Shown here in pieces: positions 15,886-25,477 of a stretch of DNA of 64,000 bases. Source of the stretch: Micromonospora endolithica. Its GTDB lineage: Bacteria > Actinomycetota > Actinomycetes > Mycobacteriales > Micromonosporaceae. Below the pieces are notes generated by a model, which did not search any database, was not told where the DNA came from, and saw only the letters and a list, made by a program, of their open reading frames with translations. The stretch is taken from contig NZ_RBAK01000001.1 of NCBI RefSeq assembly GCF_003626595.1, positions 1 to 64,000 of the forward strand, in the 5' to 3' direction. Numbering within the stretch: position 1 is the stretch's first letter; each line of letters starts with the position of its first letter. Both the position numbers and the translations under genes were made by a program.

Positions 15886-18800
15886 TCAGGGCTGTGCCGA
15901 GACCTCGGCGACGAGGTGCTCGGTGATCGCGAGGACGCTCGGCTGGTGCCACAGCAGGGTGGCCGGCAGTTTCCGGCCGAAGCGCTGTTCCAGCCGGCGC
16001 CGGATGATGATCGTCATGACCGAGTCCAGGCCCTGCTCCATCAGGGGCCGGCGGACGTCCAGGGCGGTGGTGGCGAGCCGCATCTCATCGGCGATCTGGG
16101 CGCGCACCACCTCAGCACGCGGTTGCCGAGCTCCTCGCGGGACAGGCCGGTGAAGCTCCCCCCCGACGGCCGGTTTCCGTCCGTCTCCGGGCCGGTGGCG
16201 AGATCTCGCAGCAGCGGCCCGCGTTCCTGTCCCTCGGTGAGCGGCACGGTGCGCAGCACGGCGACGTACCCCGTTCCGGTACGCGCGGCGCGGTCCCACG
16301 CGCTGAACGCCCCGGCGGCCGAGATGTCCGTGACGCCCTGCGACCGCAGCCACCGGTCGGTCGCCTCGTTCACCGCCATGCCGTACCCGCGCCAAGAGGT
16401 GAGGCCGAGACTCGTGGTGTCAGGCCGGTGCGCCGCGAGGGCGTCCAGGAACGTGTTGGCGGCACCGTAGGTCGCCTGCCCGGGCAGGCCGAGCAGCTGC
16501 CCGCAGGAGGAGAACAGCACCATGAAGTCGAACGAACCGGGCGGGAACAGCCGATGCAGCACCCAGGCGCCGTCGGCCTTGGGCCGCAGCACGGTGCGCA
16601 GCGACTTCTCGTCCACATCGGTCGCCAGCCGGTCTTCGAGCACCCCGGCGGCGTGCACGACGCCGGCGATCGGTGGCAGGCCGGTCGCGTCCGGGGACAG
16701 CTCCCGGGCGGCGGCTCCGGCATCCGCGACGTCCAGCCCGATCACCCGGACCGTCATGCCGCGAGCCTCGAGCGCCCGGACTCCGTCGATCCGGCGCCGG
16801 GTCTCCGGGTCGGCCGGATCGGCCCAAGCACTGCGCGGCGGGAGTCCCTGCCGCCCGGCCAGGATCAGCCGCCGGGCGCCGCGGCCGGCCAGCCAGGCCG
16901 CCACCTCCAGGCCGAGCCGGCCCAGACCGCCGGTGATCAGATAGGTGCCGTCCGGGCGGCAGCTCACCGGGTCGCCGGTGGCCGGGCTCTCGGCGCGGCG
17001 CAGGCGGGACGCGAAGGCCGCACCGTCCCGGATCGCGACGACGTCCTCGCGGACGTCCGAGCGCAGCACGTCGAGCAGGACGGCGGCCAGGTCCGCTCCG
17101 GGTAGGCCCTCCCCCGGCAGGTCGATGGTGCCGCACCACAGGTCGTCCTGTTCACCGGCCAGCACCCGGCCCAGGCCCCACATCGCCGAACCGGCCAGGT
17201 GAGCCTCGTCCGTGCTCTCCCGCACCCCGGCGGTGATGCCCCACAACCGGGCGCCGGGTTGCCCGATCAGCTGCCGCGCCGTGCCGATCAGCAGCGCCGC
17301 GGACCGGGCGGCCACGTCGGGCACCGGCTCGCCCGGCTTCGGGACCGCGGCCACCACCAGCACGTCGGCGGGTGCGGTCAGCTGCAGCGGCCCGGCCTCC
17401 GCGACGGCCCGGCAGCGGGCGCCGGCCTACGCCAGTGCGGCCAGCATGGCGGGCTCGGCGCCGACCAGCACGAGGTCCCGGGCCTCCGCCCCCGGGGCCG
17501 ACTCCAGCGGCTGCCAGGTGAGTTCGTGTACCAGCTCCGCCGGTCCGGCCGCTTCGTCCATCGAGCCGTACCGCAGGCCGTCCAGCCGGGCGACCGTGCC
17601 GCCGCGGGCGTCGTCGACGGCCACGTCGAGCTCGCCGTCGCGCACGGTCACCTGGATATCCACCGTCTCCGGTGGCACGCCGGCGAGCCGCAGCCGGGCG
17701 AGGCCGGCCACCATGCGCAGCCGGTCCGGACCGCCAAACGCGGCCGGAGCCACCGAGAGCACCGCGTCCAGCACGGGTGCCCAGGTGTCCGCCGGGCCGA
17801 CCTCGACTCGGGCGCGGATCGCGTCGTCGCCGCGGAGCAGCTCGGTCACGGTCCAATCGAACGCCATGGTGGGCACGCCGACGGCGGTGAGCAGGCGCCG
17901 GACCGCGGCCGGGTCGCCCGGGCGCAGGCGGCGGGCGCGCGGCGGCGCCTCCACCGGGCCCTCGGCGGCGGTGGCGACGGCGTGCTGCAGCCAGTCGCCG
18001 TCACCGGACCGGGAGGCAAGCCGGACAGTGCCGTCCTCGGCGACCACCTGCACCTGCCGGGCCTCCGCCGCCACCACCAGCGGCAGCCGCAGGTCCACGT
18101 CGTCCAGCGCAGCGCCACCTTGATCAGGGCGGCCACCCCGGCACCCGCCCCCAGGTGCCCGATGTTCGGCTGACCGAACCGAGCAGCAGCGGAGCTTCGG
18201 CCGGGCGGCCCCGCCCGTACACCGCACTGATCGCGTTCGCCTCGAGCGGGTCACCGAGGGGGGTGCCGGTGCCGTGCGCCTCGACGTAGTCCACCGAGGC
18301 CGGCTCCACCCCGGCCCGGCGGGCGGCCTCGCCCAGCAGGTCCCGCTGCGCCTCGCCGTTGGGCGCCATGATGCCGTTGGTCCGGCCGTCCTGGCTGATC
18401 GCGCTGCCCCGGATCACCGCGAGCACCCGGTCGCCGTCGCGGCGGGCGTCGGCGAGGCGCTTGAGGACCAGCACACCGCCGCCCTCACCCCGGCCGTATC
18501 CGTCGGCGGCCTCGTCGAACGGCTTGCACCGGCCGTTCGCGGCGGTCGCGCCGGCCGCGTCCAGGGTGAGCGTCAGGCCCGGTGACACGATCAGGTTGAC
18601 GCCGCCGAACAGGGCGACCGTGCAGTCGCCGTCGCGCAGGCTCTGGGTGGCGAGGTGGGTGGCCACCAGCGAGGCCGAGCATGCGGTGTCCACCGCGAGG
18701 CTGGGACCGTGCAGATCGAGCGCGTACGAGATGCGGTTCGCCGCCGCGCACATCGCGCTGCCGATGCCGGTCCACGCCTCGATCGTCGGCAGGTCTTCCA

Positions 18801-19214
18801 GCATCCGCCGCCCGTAGTCGTCGGAACCGATGCCGACGAACACCCCGGTGTCGCTGCCGGCCAGCTGCGCGGCGGGATACCGGCGTGCTCCAGTGCCTCC
18901 CGGGCCAGCTCGAGCAGCAGCCGCTGCTGCGGGTCCATCAGCTCCGCCTCGCGCGGGCTGAGCCCGAAGAACGCCGACTCGAAACCGTCGATGCCGGTGA
19001 GGAAGCCGCCGGGCACCGCCGCCCGGCGGAGCGCCGCCGTGTACTGCGGACCGAGGGCGCGTACGGCTGCCAGCGCTCGACGGGGGGTTCGGAGATGTCG
19101 TCGCGGCCGGCGACGAGCATGTCCCAGAAGGCTTCGGGGAATCGGCGTCACCGGCGAACCGGCAGCCGAGACCGACCACGGCAATCGGCTGCGGGGGTCG
19201 GAGATGTCGGTCAT
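15886..19214 (-). pseudogene. Iterative aryl PKS (KS-...-DH part-KR-ACP), disrupted
   Basis: Pieces of one PKS lie in order but in several frames. The ketosynthase starts at 19214 (start overlaps the upstream stop). It has DTACSAS and EAHGTGT but needs about five frame changes between 19180 and 18120 to be read. Right after the ketosynthase segment H-L-G-A-G-A-G-V-A-A-L-I-K the sequence jumps to the second half of a dehydratase-like domain, so the ketosynthase end, the whole acyltransferase and the dehydratase active site are missing. An in-frame TAG (17427-17429) interrupts the ketoreductase linker. The ketoreductase itself has YLITGGLGRLG and Ser-Tyr-Asn residues. Another shift near 16105 separates it from the carrier domain (LDSVM). 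Full enzymes of the 6-methylsalicylate type (KS-AT-DH-KR-ACP) are about 1,750 residues; about 1,100 remain. Either a decayed gene or faulty assembly. Confidence 0.85.
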
Positions 19215-20289
19215 GCCAGTCTCGCCTTCTCTGCGTCAGATGTCGTCGAGCGCGGCAGGGTCCAGGGAGCAGGTGCGAGCATCTCGATCACCGCGCAGGA
19301 GATCGGCACCCCCGATCCGACGCCGAGCAGCAGTACGTGGTCGCCGGGCCGCACCTGACCGGAGGTGACCAGGTGGTCCAGCGAAACGATCTGGTCGCTC
19401 GCGCCGAGGTGTCCCACCTCGCGCCCGAACTCCCAGGTGGACCGGGACATGGCCAGGCCGAGCGGCACCATGCACCGCTGCTCGACGATCTCCCGGGAAT
19501 AGTTCATGTAGGCCACGCGGGTGACGTCGCCGACGCCGAGGCCGGCCTGGTCGAGCGTTCGTTCGACGAGCGCGAGCGTCTGCTGGTGGATCCGGATCAA
19601 CGCGATGGTGCCCTCTCCGCTGCCCTGCGAGGCCTTCTTGAACTCGGCGTTGCGGTCGGCGAAGTTCAGCGTGCTGCCGGTGGTCGGGCCGGGTGGGAAG
19701 AGCGGTTCGTCGCGGGTGCATCTGTTCCGCCTCGGCCACTGCGACCGAGCCGGTCGCGGCCACCCGGGCGAACGACGGCTCGGTGCTCAGCAGCACCGCG
19801 CTGCCCGCGTCGCCGGCTACGAACCCGGGCCCATCCGCCAGCGGTCGATCATCGGGGTGCCGAAGTTGTCCGCGGCGACCAGCAGCGCGTGCTCGGCCGC
19901 GGCACCGCGCAGGTACGCCGCGCCGAGCTGCAACGCGCCGAGCATCCCGTTACAGCCCTGGCGTACCTCGATCGCGACCGGGTCACCGCCGACCAGGTGC
20001 CGTTGCAGGTAGTACTGCGGCTGCCACCCGTCCGGGCCCTGGTGCCACGCGTCGACGTAGAGCAGCAGGCCGACGTCGTGCGGATCGTGGGCCGCCCGTT
20101 CGACGGCCTGCCGCGCCGCGCGCGGCGCCAGCTCGGGCGCGGGGACATCGCCGGCGACCGCCGCCTCGCCCAGCTCGTGCAACGCGGCCTCGGCCGCGGG
20201 ATAGTCCCGCGGACCACCGCGGCCGGCACCGTGGTCAGCGCTGGCAGGTGCACCCCGATGCTCTTGATGAAGACGTCCGGAGGGGTCAT
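19211..20289 (-). pseudogene. Second KAS III-like acyltransferase, frameshifted
   Basis: A homologue of the 13434-14456 enzyme. The N-terminus (M-T-P-P-D-V-F-I-K-S-I-G-V-H-L-P) begins at 20289 and the reading changes frame near 20205, near 19820 and near 19720. All expected parts are present across frames: the cysteine in RQGCNGM, the G-D-A-G-S-A-V-L-L segment and the histidine in VGHLGASDQ. Total length and residues are those of an intact gene, so only small indels separate it from function. The stop overlaps the ATG of the aryl PKS. Probable role by family: aryl transfer. As with the PKS, sequencing error and decay cannot be told apart from here. Confidence 0.82.
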
Positions 20290-20444
20290 CAGCTGTGCCT
20301 TTCCCGCCGGCGAGCAGTTGGTCGCGGGACGATCGGCAACGATCCGCTGACTTCTTAAGCCGGCCTTGCGGCGCTCTGCGTAGGGGTTGGGGCGCGGTCA
20401 CGGGCGTTCCTACGATCGGCGTACCAACCGGAAGGGGCCGTCCG
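20290..20444. promoter_or_regulatory. Divergent promoter region
   Basis: 155 bp between the start of the minus-strand aryl operon (20289) and the FabH-like gene (20445). It must hold promoters for both directions. GGAAGGGG upstream of 20445 serves as the ribosome-binding site. No clear hexamers or palindromes were recognised. Confidence 0.4.
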
Positions 20445-21422
20445 ATGACCGCTTCGCCACCGACCGTCGGCGTGCTGAGCTGCGGCAGTTACGTGCCCGA
20501 CCGGGAGGTCAGCAACGCCGAGATCGGGCCGGCCGCGGGCGTGACCGCGGAGTGGATCGAGACGAAGACCGGCATCCGGGCCCGCCGCTGGGCGCATCCC
20601 GGGCAGGCCGCGTCGGACCTGGCCTGGGCCGCCGCGAAGGAGACCCTCGACCGGGCCGGGGTGGATCCGGAGCAGTTGACGGTCATCGTGGTCGCAACGT
20701 CCACACCGGACTCCCCGCAGCCGCCGACCGCGTGCATCGTGCAGGATCGGCTCGGTGCCCGCAACGCCTACGCCTTCGACCTCAACGCGGTCTGCACCGG
20801 CTTTCTGTACGCCGTCGAGGTCGCCCGCCGGATCAGCGCCGGTGGCCTGGCCCTGGTGATTGCGGTCGACATCTATTCCCGCATCCTGGACCCGGCCGAT
20901 CGGCGCACCGTGGCGCTGTTCGGCGACGGGGCCGGTGCGGTGCTGCTGGGCCCGGCGCCGCCCGGGCGCGGCATCGAGGCGATCCGGCTGGCCAGCTTCG
21001 GCGAGCACCACGATCTGATCGGGGTGCCGGGCGGTGGCAGCCGGATGCCGCTGGACGAGCGGGCGCTGGCTGCCGGCGAGCAGTTCTTCAAGATGCGGGG
21101 CCGGGCGGTCCGCGAGTTCATCGAGCTGCAGCTGCCTCCGGCGATCAAGCGGTTCCTCACCGATCACGACGTGGACGACGGCGAGATCCGGCACTTCGTC
21201 CCGCACCAGGCGAACGGCCATCTGGTCGCCGGACTCAGCGACCGGCTCGCGCTGCCGTCCGCGCGCACCCACGCCACCGTGCAGACGCTCGGCAACACCG
21301 GATGCGCGTCGGTGCCGGTCACCCTCGCCGCCGGGCGCGACCAGCTGGCGCCGGGCGACCTGATTCTGCTGGCCGCGTTCGGCGGCGGCATGACCGTCGG
21401 CCTGGCCCTGCTGCGCTGGTGA
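20445..21422 (+). CDS. FabH-like ketoacyl-ACP synthase III, tetronate-forming candidate
   Basis: 325 aa. The full FabH triad is present: cysteine in NAVCTGFL (about residue 116), histidine in HQANGHL (about 254) and asparagine in GNTGCAS (about 284). GGAAGGGG precedes the ATG. It differs from the two aryl acyltransferases, which carry G-H-x-G-A-S-D. In tetronate pathways a FabH-like protein (RkD, ChlM, and counterparts) joins the beta-ketoacyl chain to glyceryl-carrier protein to build the ring and release the polyketide. A last PKS module with no thioesterase and no active ketoreductase supplies the required substrate. It could instead be a starter-unit enzyme; the context favours the tetronate role. 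Confidence 0.78.
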   Translation: MTASPPTVGVLSCGSYVPDREVSNAEIGPAAGVTAEWIETKTGIRARRWAHPGQAASDLAWAAAKETLDRAGVDPEQLTVIVVATSTPDSPQPPTACIVQDRLGARNAYAFDLNAVCTGFLYAVEVARRISAGGLALVIAVDIYSRILDPADRRTVALFGDGAGAVLLGPAPPGRGIEAIRLASFGEHHDLIGVPGGGSRMPLDERALAAGEQFFKMRGRAVREFIELQLPPAIKRFLTDHDVDDGEIRHFVPHQANGHLVAGLSDRLALPSARTHATVQTLGNTGCASVPVTLAAGRDQLAPGDLILLAAFGGGMTVGLALLRW

Positions 21423-21429
21423 CCGGCGG

Positions 21430-22107
21430 TCAGCCGGAGTCGCCCGGCCGGACGATGCCGGCCTCGTAGGCGAACACCACGATCTGCACCCGGTCGCGCA
21501 GGTGCAGCTTGGTCAGGACCCGGCCGACGTGGGTCTTCACCGTCGCCTCGGACAGCGACAGCGACGCCGCGATCTCCGCGTTGGACCGGCCGCGAGCCAC
21601 CTCGGCCAGCACCTCGCGCTCGCGTTCGGTGAGCCGATCCAGCCGCTCGTCGGTGGCCGACCGGCCGGTGGTGACGTCCGGCAGGTGGCGGGCGAACGCG
21701 GTGATCAGCCGGCGGGTGACGCTGGGCGCGACCACTGCGTCGCCCACGGCCACCGCCCGGATGCCGGTGAGCAGGTCGGCCGGCGGCACGTCCTTGAGCA
21801 GGAAGCCGCTGGCCCCGGCCCGCAGCGCCTCGAATACGTACTCGTCCAGCCCGAAGGTGGTCAGCACCAGCACCCGCGCGGGCGAGCCGGAGCTGACGAT
21901 CAGCCTGGTCGCCTCGATCCCGTCCATCACCGGCATCCGGACGTCCATCAGCACCACGTCCGGCTGCAGCGTACGGGTCATCGAGACACCCTGCCCGCCG
22001 TCCGAGGCCTCGCCCACCACCTCGAGGTCGGCCTGCGCCTCCAGCACCATCCGGAAGCCGAGCCGCAGCAGCGGCTGGTCGTCCACCAGCAGGATCCTGG
22101 TACTCAC
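21430..22107 (-). CDS. NarL/LuxR-type response regulator
   Basis: 225 aa. Receiver domain with the phospho-acceptor in VVLMDVRMP (about residue 54), the switch threonine in LTTF and lysine in LLKDVP, then a LuxR-type helix-turn-helix (LTEREREVLAEVARGRSNAEIA). The GTG start overlaps the kinase stop (GTGA). Last gene of the operon ABC ATPase - permease - kinase - regulator, converging on the FabH gene with a 7-bp gap. It probably controls the transporter operon in response to an envelope or drug signal; that is inference from the arrangement. Confidence 0.93.
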   Translation of the reverse strand: MSTRILLVDDQPLLRLGFRMVLEAQADLEVVGEASDGGQGVSMTRTLQPDVVLMDVRMPVMDGIEATRLIVSSGSPARVLVLTTFGLDEYVFEALRAGASGFLLKDVPPADLLTGIRAVAVGDAVVAPSVTRRLITAFARHLPDVTTGRSATDERLDRLTEREREVLAEVARGRSNAEIAASLSLSEATVKTHVGRVLTKLHLRDRVQIVVFAYEAGIVRPGDSG

Positions 22108-23270
22108 ATCGCGCTCCCGCCCTCGAAGCGTAGCCTCGCCGACACCCGCCAACCACGGCCGCCGGCGGCGGGACCGGCCTCGACCCCACCACCGTACGCG
22201 GCCGCCCGCTCGGTCATCCCGGCCAGCCCGCGCCCGTCGGACCTGGCCACCGGCCGCGCCGCCCCATCATCAACGATCTCCAGGTCCACGCCGTTCGCGC
22301 GGAAGTCCAGCCGGACCGTCGTGGTGGCGTCCGGCCCGGCGTGCTTGAGCGTGTTGGTCAGTGCCTCCTGCACGATCCGGTAGACGGTGAGCCCGGCGCC
22401 CGGCCCCCATGCCCCCGGCACCCCGGTCCTGGTCAGTGCGACCGGCAAGCCGGTGGCGCGGACCTGCTCGACCAGCGTGTCCAGATCGTCCAGGCCGGGC
22501 TGCGGGCTGCGGCCGGCGCTCTCGTCGGTGTCGTCGGTGTCGTGCAGCACCCCCAGCAGGCGGCGGACCTCGCCGAGCGCCTGCCGGCCGGTCTCGGACA
22601 CCTGCGTCATCACCCCGGCCGCCCGCTCCGGGTCGGCACCCACAGTGATCGCCGCGGCGTCCGCGAGCGCGACCATCACCACCAGGTTGTGCGCCACTAC
22701 ATCGTGCATGTCCCGGGCGATCCGGGCCCGTTCGGCGGCGGCCGCCAGCCGCGTCTGCTGGTCGCGTTCGAACTCCAGCCGGCGTGCCCGCTCCTCCAGT
22801 TGATCGAGGTATGCGCGGCGGGTGCTCGCGGTGATCCCGAGCAGGACGGCGGCGGCCAGCACCGAGGTGATGAAGCCCAGGGAGGTCCACTTCGGGCCGT
22901 CGATCAGCAGGGCCACGGCGGCCGGCACCTCAATCGCCGCGACCGCCGGCCACAGGTGCCGGCGGGAGCAGTGCCGCGCCACCGTGTAGATGGCGACCAC
23001 CAGCGCCGCCTCCGGGAAGATCCCGGTGGCGAGGATCCCGCCGACCGACGCGGACAGCACGACGACGACGTAGACGGCCCAGAACACCAGCACCGGGGCC
23101 CGCCGCCGCCACACCAACGGTGCGTGCACGGCCACGTACACCACCCAGGCGAGAACCCCCGCGCCGGCCGACATCGACCCGGCGCCCTCCACCAGCATGA
23201 GGAGGACGACCAAGCCGGTGTCGACCCACCGGGGGTGCCGACGGAACGCGGTCCGCAGAGTACGCATCAC
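22104..23270 (-). CDS. Sensor histidine kinase (HisKA_3 type)
   Basis: 388 aa. Four to five hydrophobic helices in the first ~150 residues are followed by the dimerisation/phospho-acceptor helix ERARIARDMHDVVAHNL (histidine near 205) and a HATPase domain with EALTNTLKHAG and a degenerate G1 box (DDGAARP). No large extracellular sensor loop is visible, as in intramembrane-sensing kinases that watch an ABC transporter. Starts at one of two adjacent ATGs, 18 bp after the permease gene. Confidence 0.93.
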   Translation of the reverse strand: MMRTLRTAFRRHPRWVDTGLVVLLMLVEGAGSMSAGAGVLAWVVYVAVHAPLVWRRRAPVLVFWAVYVVVVLSASVGGILATGIFPEAALVVAIYTVARHCSRRHLWPAVAAIEVPAAVALLIDGPKWTSLGFITSVLAAAVLLGITASTRRAYLDQLEERARRLEFERDQQTRLAAAAERARIARDMHDVVAHNLVVMVALADAAAITVGADPERAAGVMTQVSETGRQALGEVRRLLGVLHDTDDTDESAGRSPQPGLDDLDTLVEQVRATGLPVALTRTGVPGAWGPGAGLTVYRIVQEALTNTLKHAGPDATTTVRLDFRANGVDLEIVDDGAARPVARSDGRGLAGMTERAAAYGGGVEAGPAAGGRGWRVSARLRFEGGSAM

Positions 23271-23288
23271 CGGCAGAGTACGACGGCG

Positions 23289-24083
23289 CTACGCGTCCCG
23301 GACCTTCAGGAGCGTCGCGCCGCCGAGCAGGAACAGGGCGGCCCAGCCGACCAGCACTCCGGCGGAGGCCGCGGCGGAGAGCATCACGAAGGATTCGGTC
23401 CCGCCGCCCAGCGTGTACATCGCCTGTCCGGTGACGGTCGGGGTGAGCTTGGCGACGTCGTCGGCGATCCGCTCCGGCAACGCCGGCGCAATCAGCACCG
23501 GCAGCACGAAGAGAATCGCGACCAGGGTCGTGATCGCGCCGGCGCTGTGCCGCAACACGGTGCCGATGCCGAGCCCGAGCAGGCCCATCAGGATCGGCGC
23601 GGCGGCTGCGCCGAGGACGGCGCGAAAGACGCCCGCGTCGCCGAGCGACGCGCCGTAGCTGCCGAGGACCGCCTGGCTCAGGAAGAACGAGCCGAACGCG
23701 ATCACCAGCATCACCGGGAGCGTGATCGCGATCTGGACCAGGGCCTTGGCGGCGAGCACCGGCAGCCGGCGGGGAACCGCGGTCAGCGTGGCCCGGATCA
23801 GGCCGGTGCTGTACTCACCGGTGATCTGCAGCACGCCGAAGACGCCGAGGATGAGGATGACGAAGTCGATCGGCAGGAACGCCGAGGCGATCGCGTCCGG
23901 AATCGACGCCACCATGTCGCCCCGGCGCAGCGCGCCCTTGTAGCCGTTGGCGATGACGCCGCTGAGGCCGACGGCGAGCAGGATCGTGACGCCCATGACG
24001 ATCCAGGTGGAGCGCAGGGAGAGCTGCTTGGTCAGCTCCGAGCGCACCAGCCGGGGGAACGTGAGCTTCGTGGTCGTGGTCAT
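23289..24083 (-). CDS. ABC-2-type transporter permease
   Basis: 264 aa with about six hydrophobic helices and an N-terminal cytoplasmic start (F-P-R-L-V-R-S-E-L-T-K) typical of ABC-2 permeases of the DrrB/YxlG kind. Its ATG overlaps the stop of the ATPase gene. With that ATPase it should form an exporter of a lipophilic substrate. Lying beside an antibiotic cluster it may give self-resistance, but the same operon type is common outside clusters. Confidence 0.9.
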   Translation of the reverse strand: MTTTTKLTFPRLVRSELTKQLSLRSTWIVMGVTILLAVGLSGVIANGYKGALRRGDMVASIPDAIASAFLPIDFVILILGVFGVLQITGEYSTGLIRATLTAVPRRLPVLAAKALVQIAITLPVMLVIAFGSFFLSQAVLGSYGASLGDAGVFRAVLGAAAAPILMGLLGLGIGTVLRHSAGAITTLVAILFVLPVLIAPALPERIADDVAKLTPTVTGQAMYTLGGGTESFVMLSAAASAGVLVGWAALFLLGGATLLKVRDA

Positions 24084-24976
24084 CGGTACTCCACCGCCTC
24101 GCGGGTCAGTTCCATGTATGCCTGCTCCAGCGAGGCCCGGCGCGGCGTCAGCTCGTACAGGACGATCTCCCGGCCGAGCGCCAGCTCACCGATCTCCTCT
24201 ACCGGCAGGTCCGTCACCTGCAGGGTGGACGGTTCCACGCTGGTCACCGTGGCGCCGTGCGCGGTCAGCACGTCCCGCAGCTCGGCCGCCCGCGGGCTGC
24301 GGACCGTCACCGTGCCGACCCCAACCCGGGCGATCAGGTCGTCGATGGAGGTGTCCGCCAGCAGCTTGCCCCGGCCGATGATGATCAGGTTCTCCGCGGT
24401 CACGGCCATCTCGCTCATCAGGTGGCTGGAGACCAGCACGGTCCGGCCCTCCGCCGCCAGCCCGTGCAGCAGATTGCGCACCCAGAGCACGCCGTCCGGG
24501 TCCAGCCCGTTGACCGGCTCGTCGAGGATGATCACGGCCGGGTCGCCGAGCAGCGCGGCCGCGATGCCGAGCCGCTGGCCCATGCCGAGCGAGAAGCCAC
24601 CCGCCCGCCGGTCTGCCACCGACTCCAGGCCGGCCAGGCCGAGCACCTCGTCGACCCGGGCGCGGCTGATGCCGTGGGTCTGCGCCAGCGAAGTCAGGTG
24701 GCTGCGCGCCGTGCGGCCCTTGTGGATGGACTTGGCCTCGAGCAGTGCACCAACCGCGGTGAGAGGTGCGGCGTGCTCGCGGTACGGCCGGCCGGTGACG
24801 AGCGCCTGCCCGGCCGCCGGACGGTCCAGACCGAGGATCATGCGCATCGTGGTCGACTTGCCGGCGCCGTTGGGACCGAGGAAGCCGGTGACCTGGCCCG
24901 GCTTGACGGTGAAGGTCAACTCATCGACGGCGACCTTGTCGCCGTAGCGCTTCGTCAGCGCTTGCACCTCAATCAT
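24080..24976 (-). CDS. ABC transporter ATP-binding protein (drug-export type)
   Basis: 298 aa from the ATG at 24976. Walker A GPNGAGKST (about 38-46), signature FSLGMGQRLGIA (about 134), Walker B VIILDEPVNGLD and the switch histidine in V-S-S-H-L-M are all intact. The C-terminal ~80 residues form the extension found in DrrA/BcrA-type exporters. The reading frame stays open upstream but without family similarity. First gene of the four-gene exporter/two-component operon. Confidence 0.93.
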   Translation of the reverse strand: MIEVQALTKRYGDKVAVDELTFTVKPGQVTGFLGPNGAGKSTTMRMILGLDRPAAGQALVTGRPYREHAAPLTAVGALLEAKSIHKGRTARSHLTSLAQTHGISRARVDEVLGLAGLESVADRRAGGFSLGMGQRLGIAAALLGDPAVIILDEPVNGLDPDGVLWVRNLLHGLAAEGRTVLVSSHLMSEMAVTAENLIIIGRGKLLADTSIDDLIARVGVGTVTVRSPRAAELRDVLTAHGATVTSVEPSTLQVTDLPVEEIGELALGREIVLYELTPRRASLEQAYMELTREAVEYR

Positions 24977-25060
24977 GCCTATGACGTTAGGCACCGGCGG
25001 CGGGCCGGCCGACCGTCGCGAGGATCGTCCTGCCGGCCCGCTTCCTCCACCGGTGGTCGC

Positions 25061-25477
25061 ATGTCGTGCTACCTCCGGCGGACCCGCGGAAGGCCAGCGG
25101 CGGCGGGTGGCCACGGGCTGGGCGCAGCGGTCGAGGCGCTCGTGCACGACACCGTGTTTCCGGCTGACCTGGACCTCATGCTGAACCGGCGGCTCGGCGC
25201 CCCGGTCGAGGCCGCAGCGTACTTCGCCGTCGCCGAGGCGCCTGCCAACGCCGGCCGGCACAGTGGCGCCACTCGCGTGCACGTGACCATCGCCGACGAC
25301 GGCACGGCCCTGCACATCACCGTCCGGGACGACGGACACGGCGGCGCCGACCCGGCCCGCGGCACCGGCCTGCTCGGCATCCAGCGACGGTTGGCCGCGT
25401 TCGACGGCGAGCTGCGAGTGAGCAGCCCGGCAGGCGGTCCGACGGTGCTCGACATGGAGTTGCCGTGCGCGTCCTGA
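25061..25477 (+). pseudogene. Truncated sensor kinase (HATPase end only)
   Basis: The frame encodes only the C-terminal ATPase domain of a NarL-type kinase (AYFAVAEAPANAGRHSGA, then VRDDGHGGADPARGTGL). The phospho-acceptor helix and the membrane sensor are missing. The asparagine box survives, with E-A-P-A-N where E-A-L-A-N is usual. The stop overlaps the response regulator start, so the original operon order is preserved. Without the histidine domain it cannot phosphorylate the regulator in the standard way. The 5' end given is the nearest ATG and is uncertain. Confidence 0.7.
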
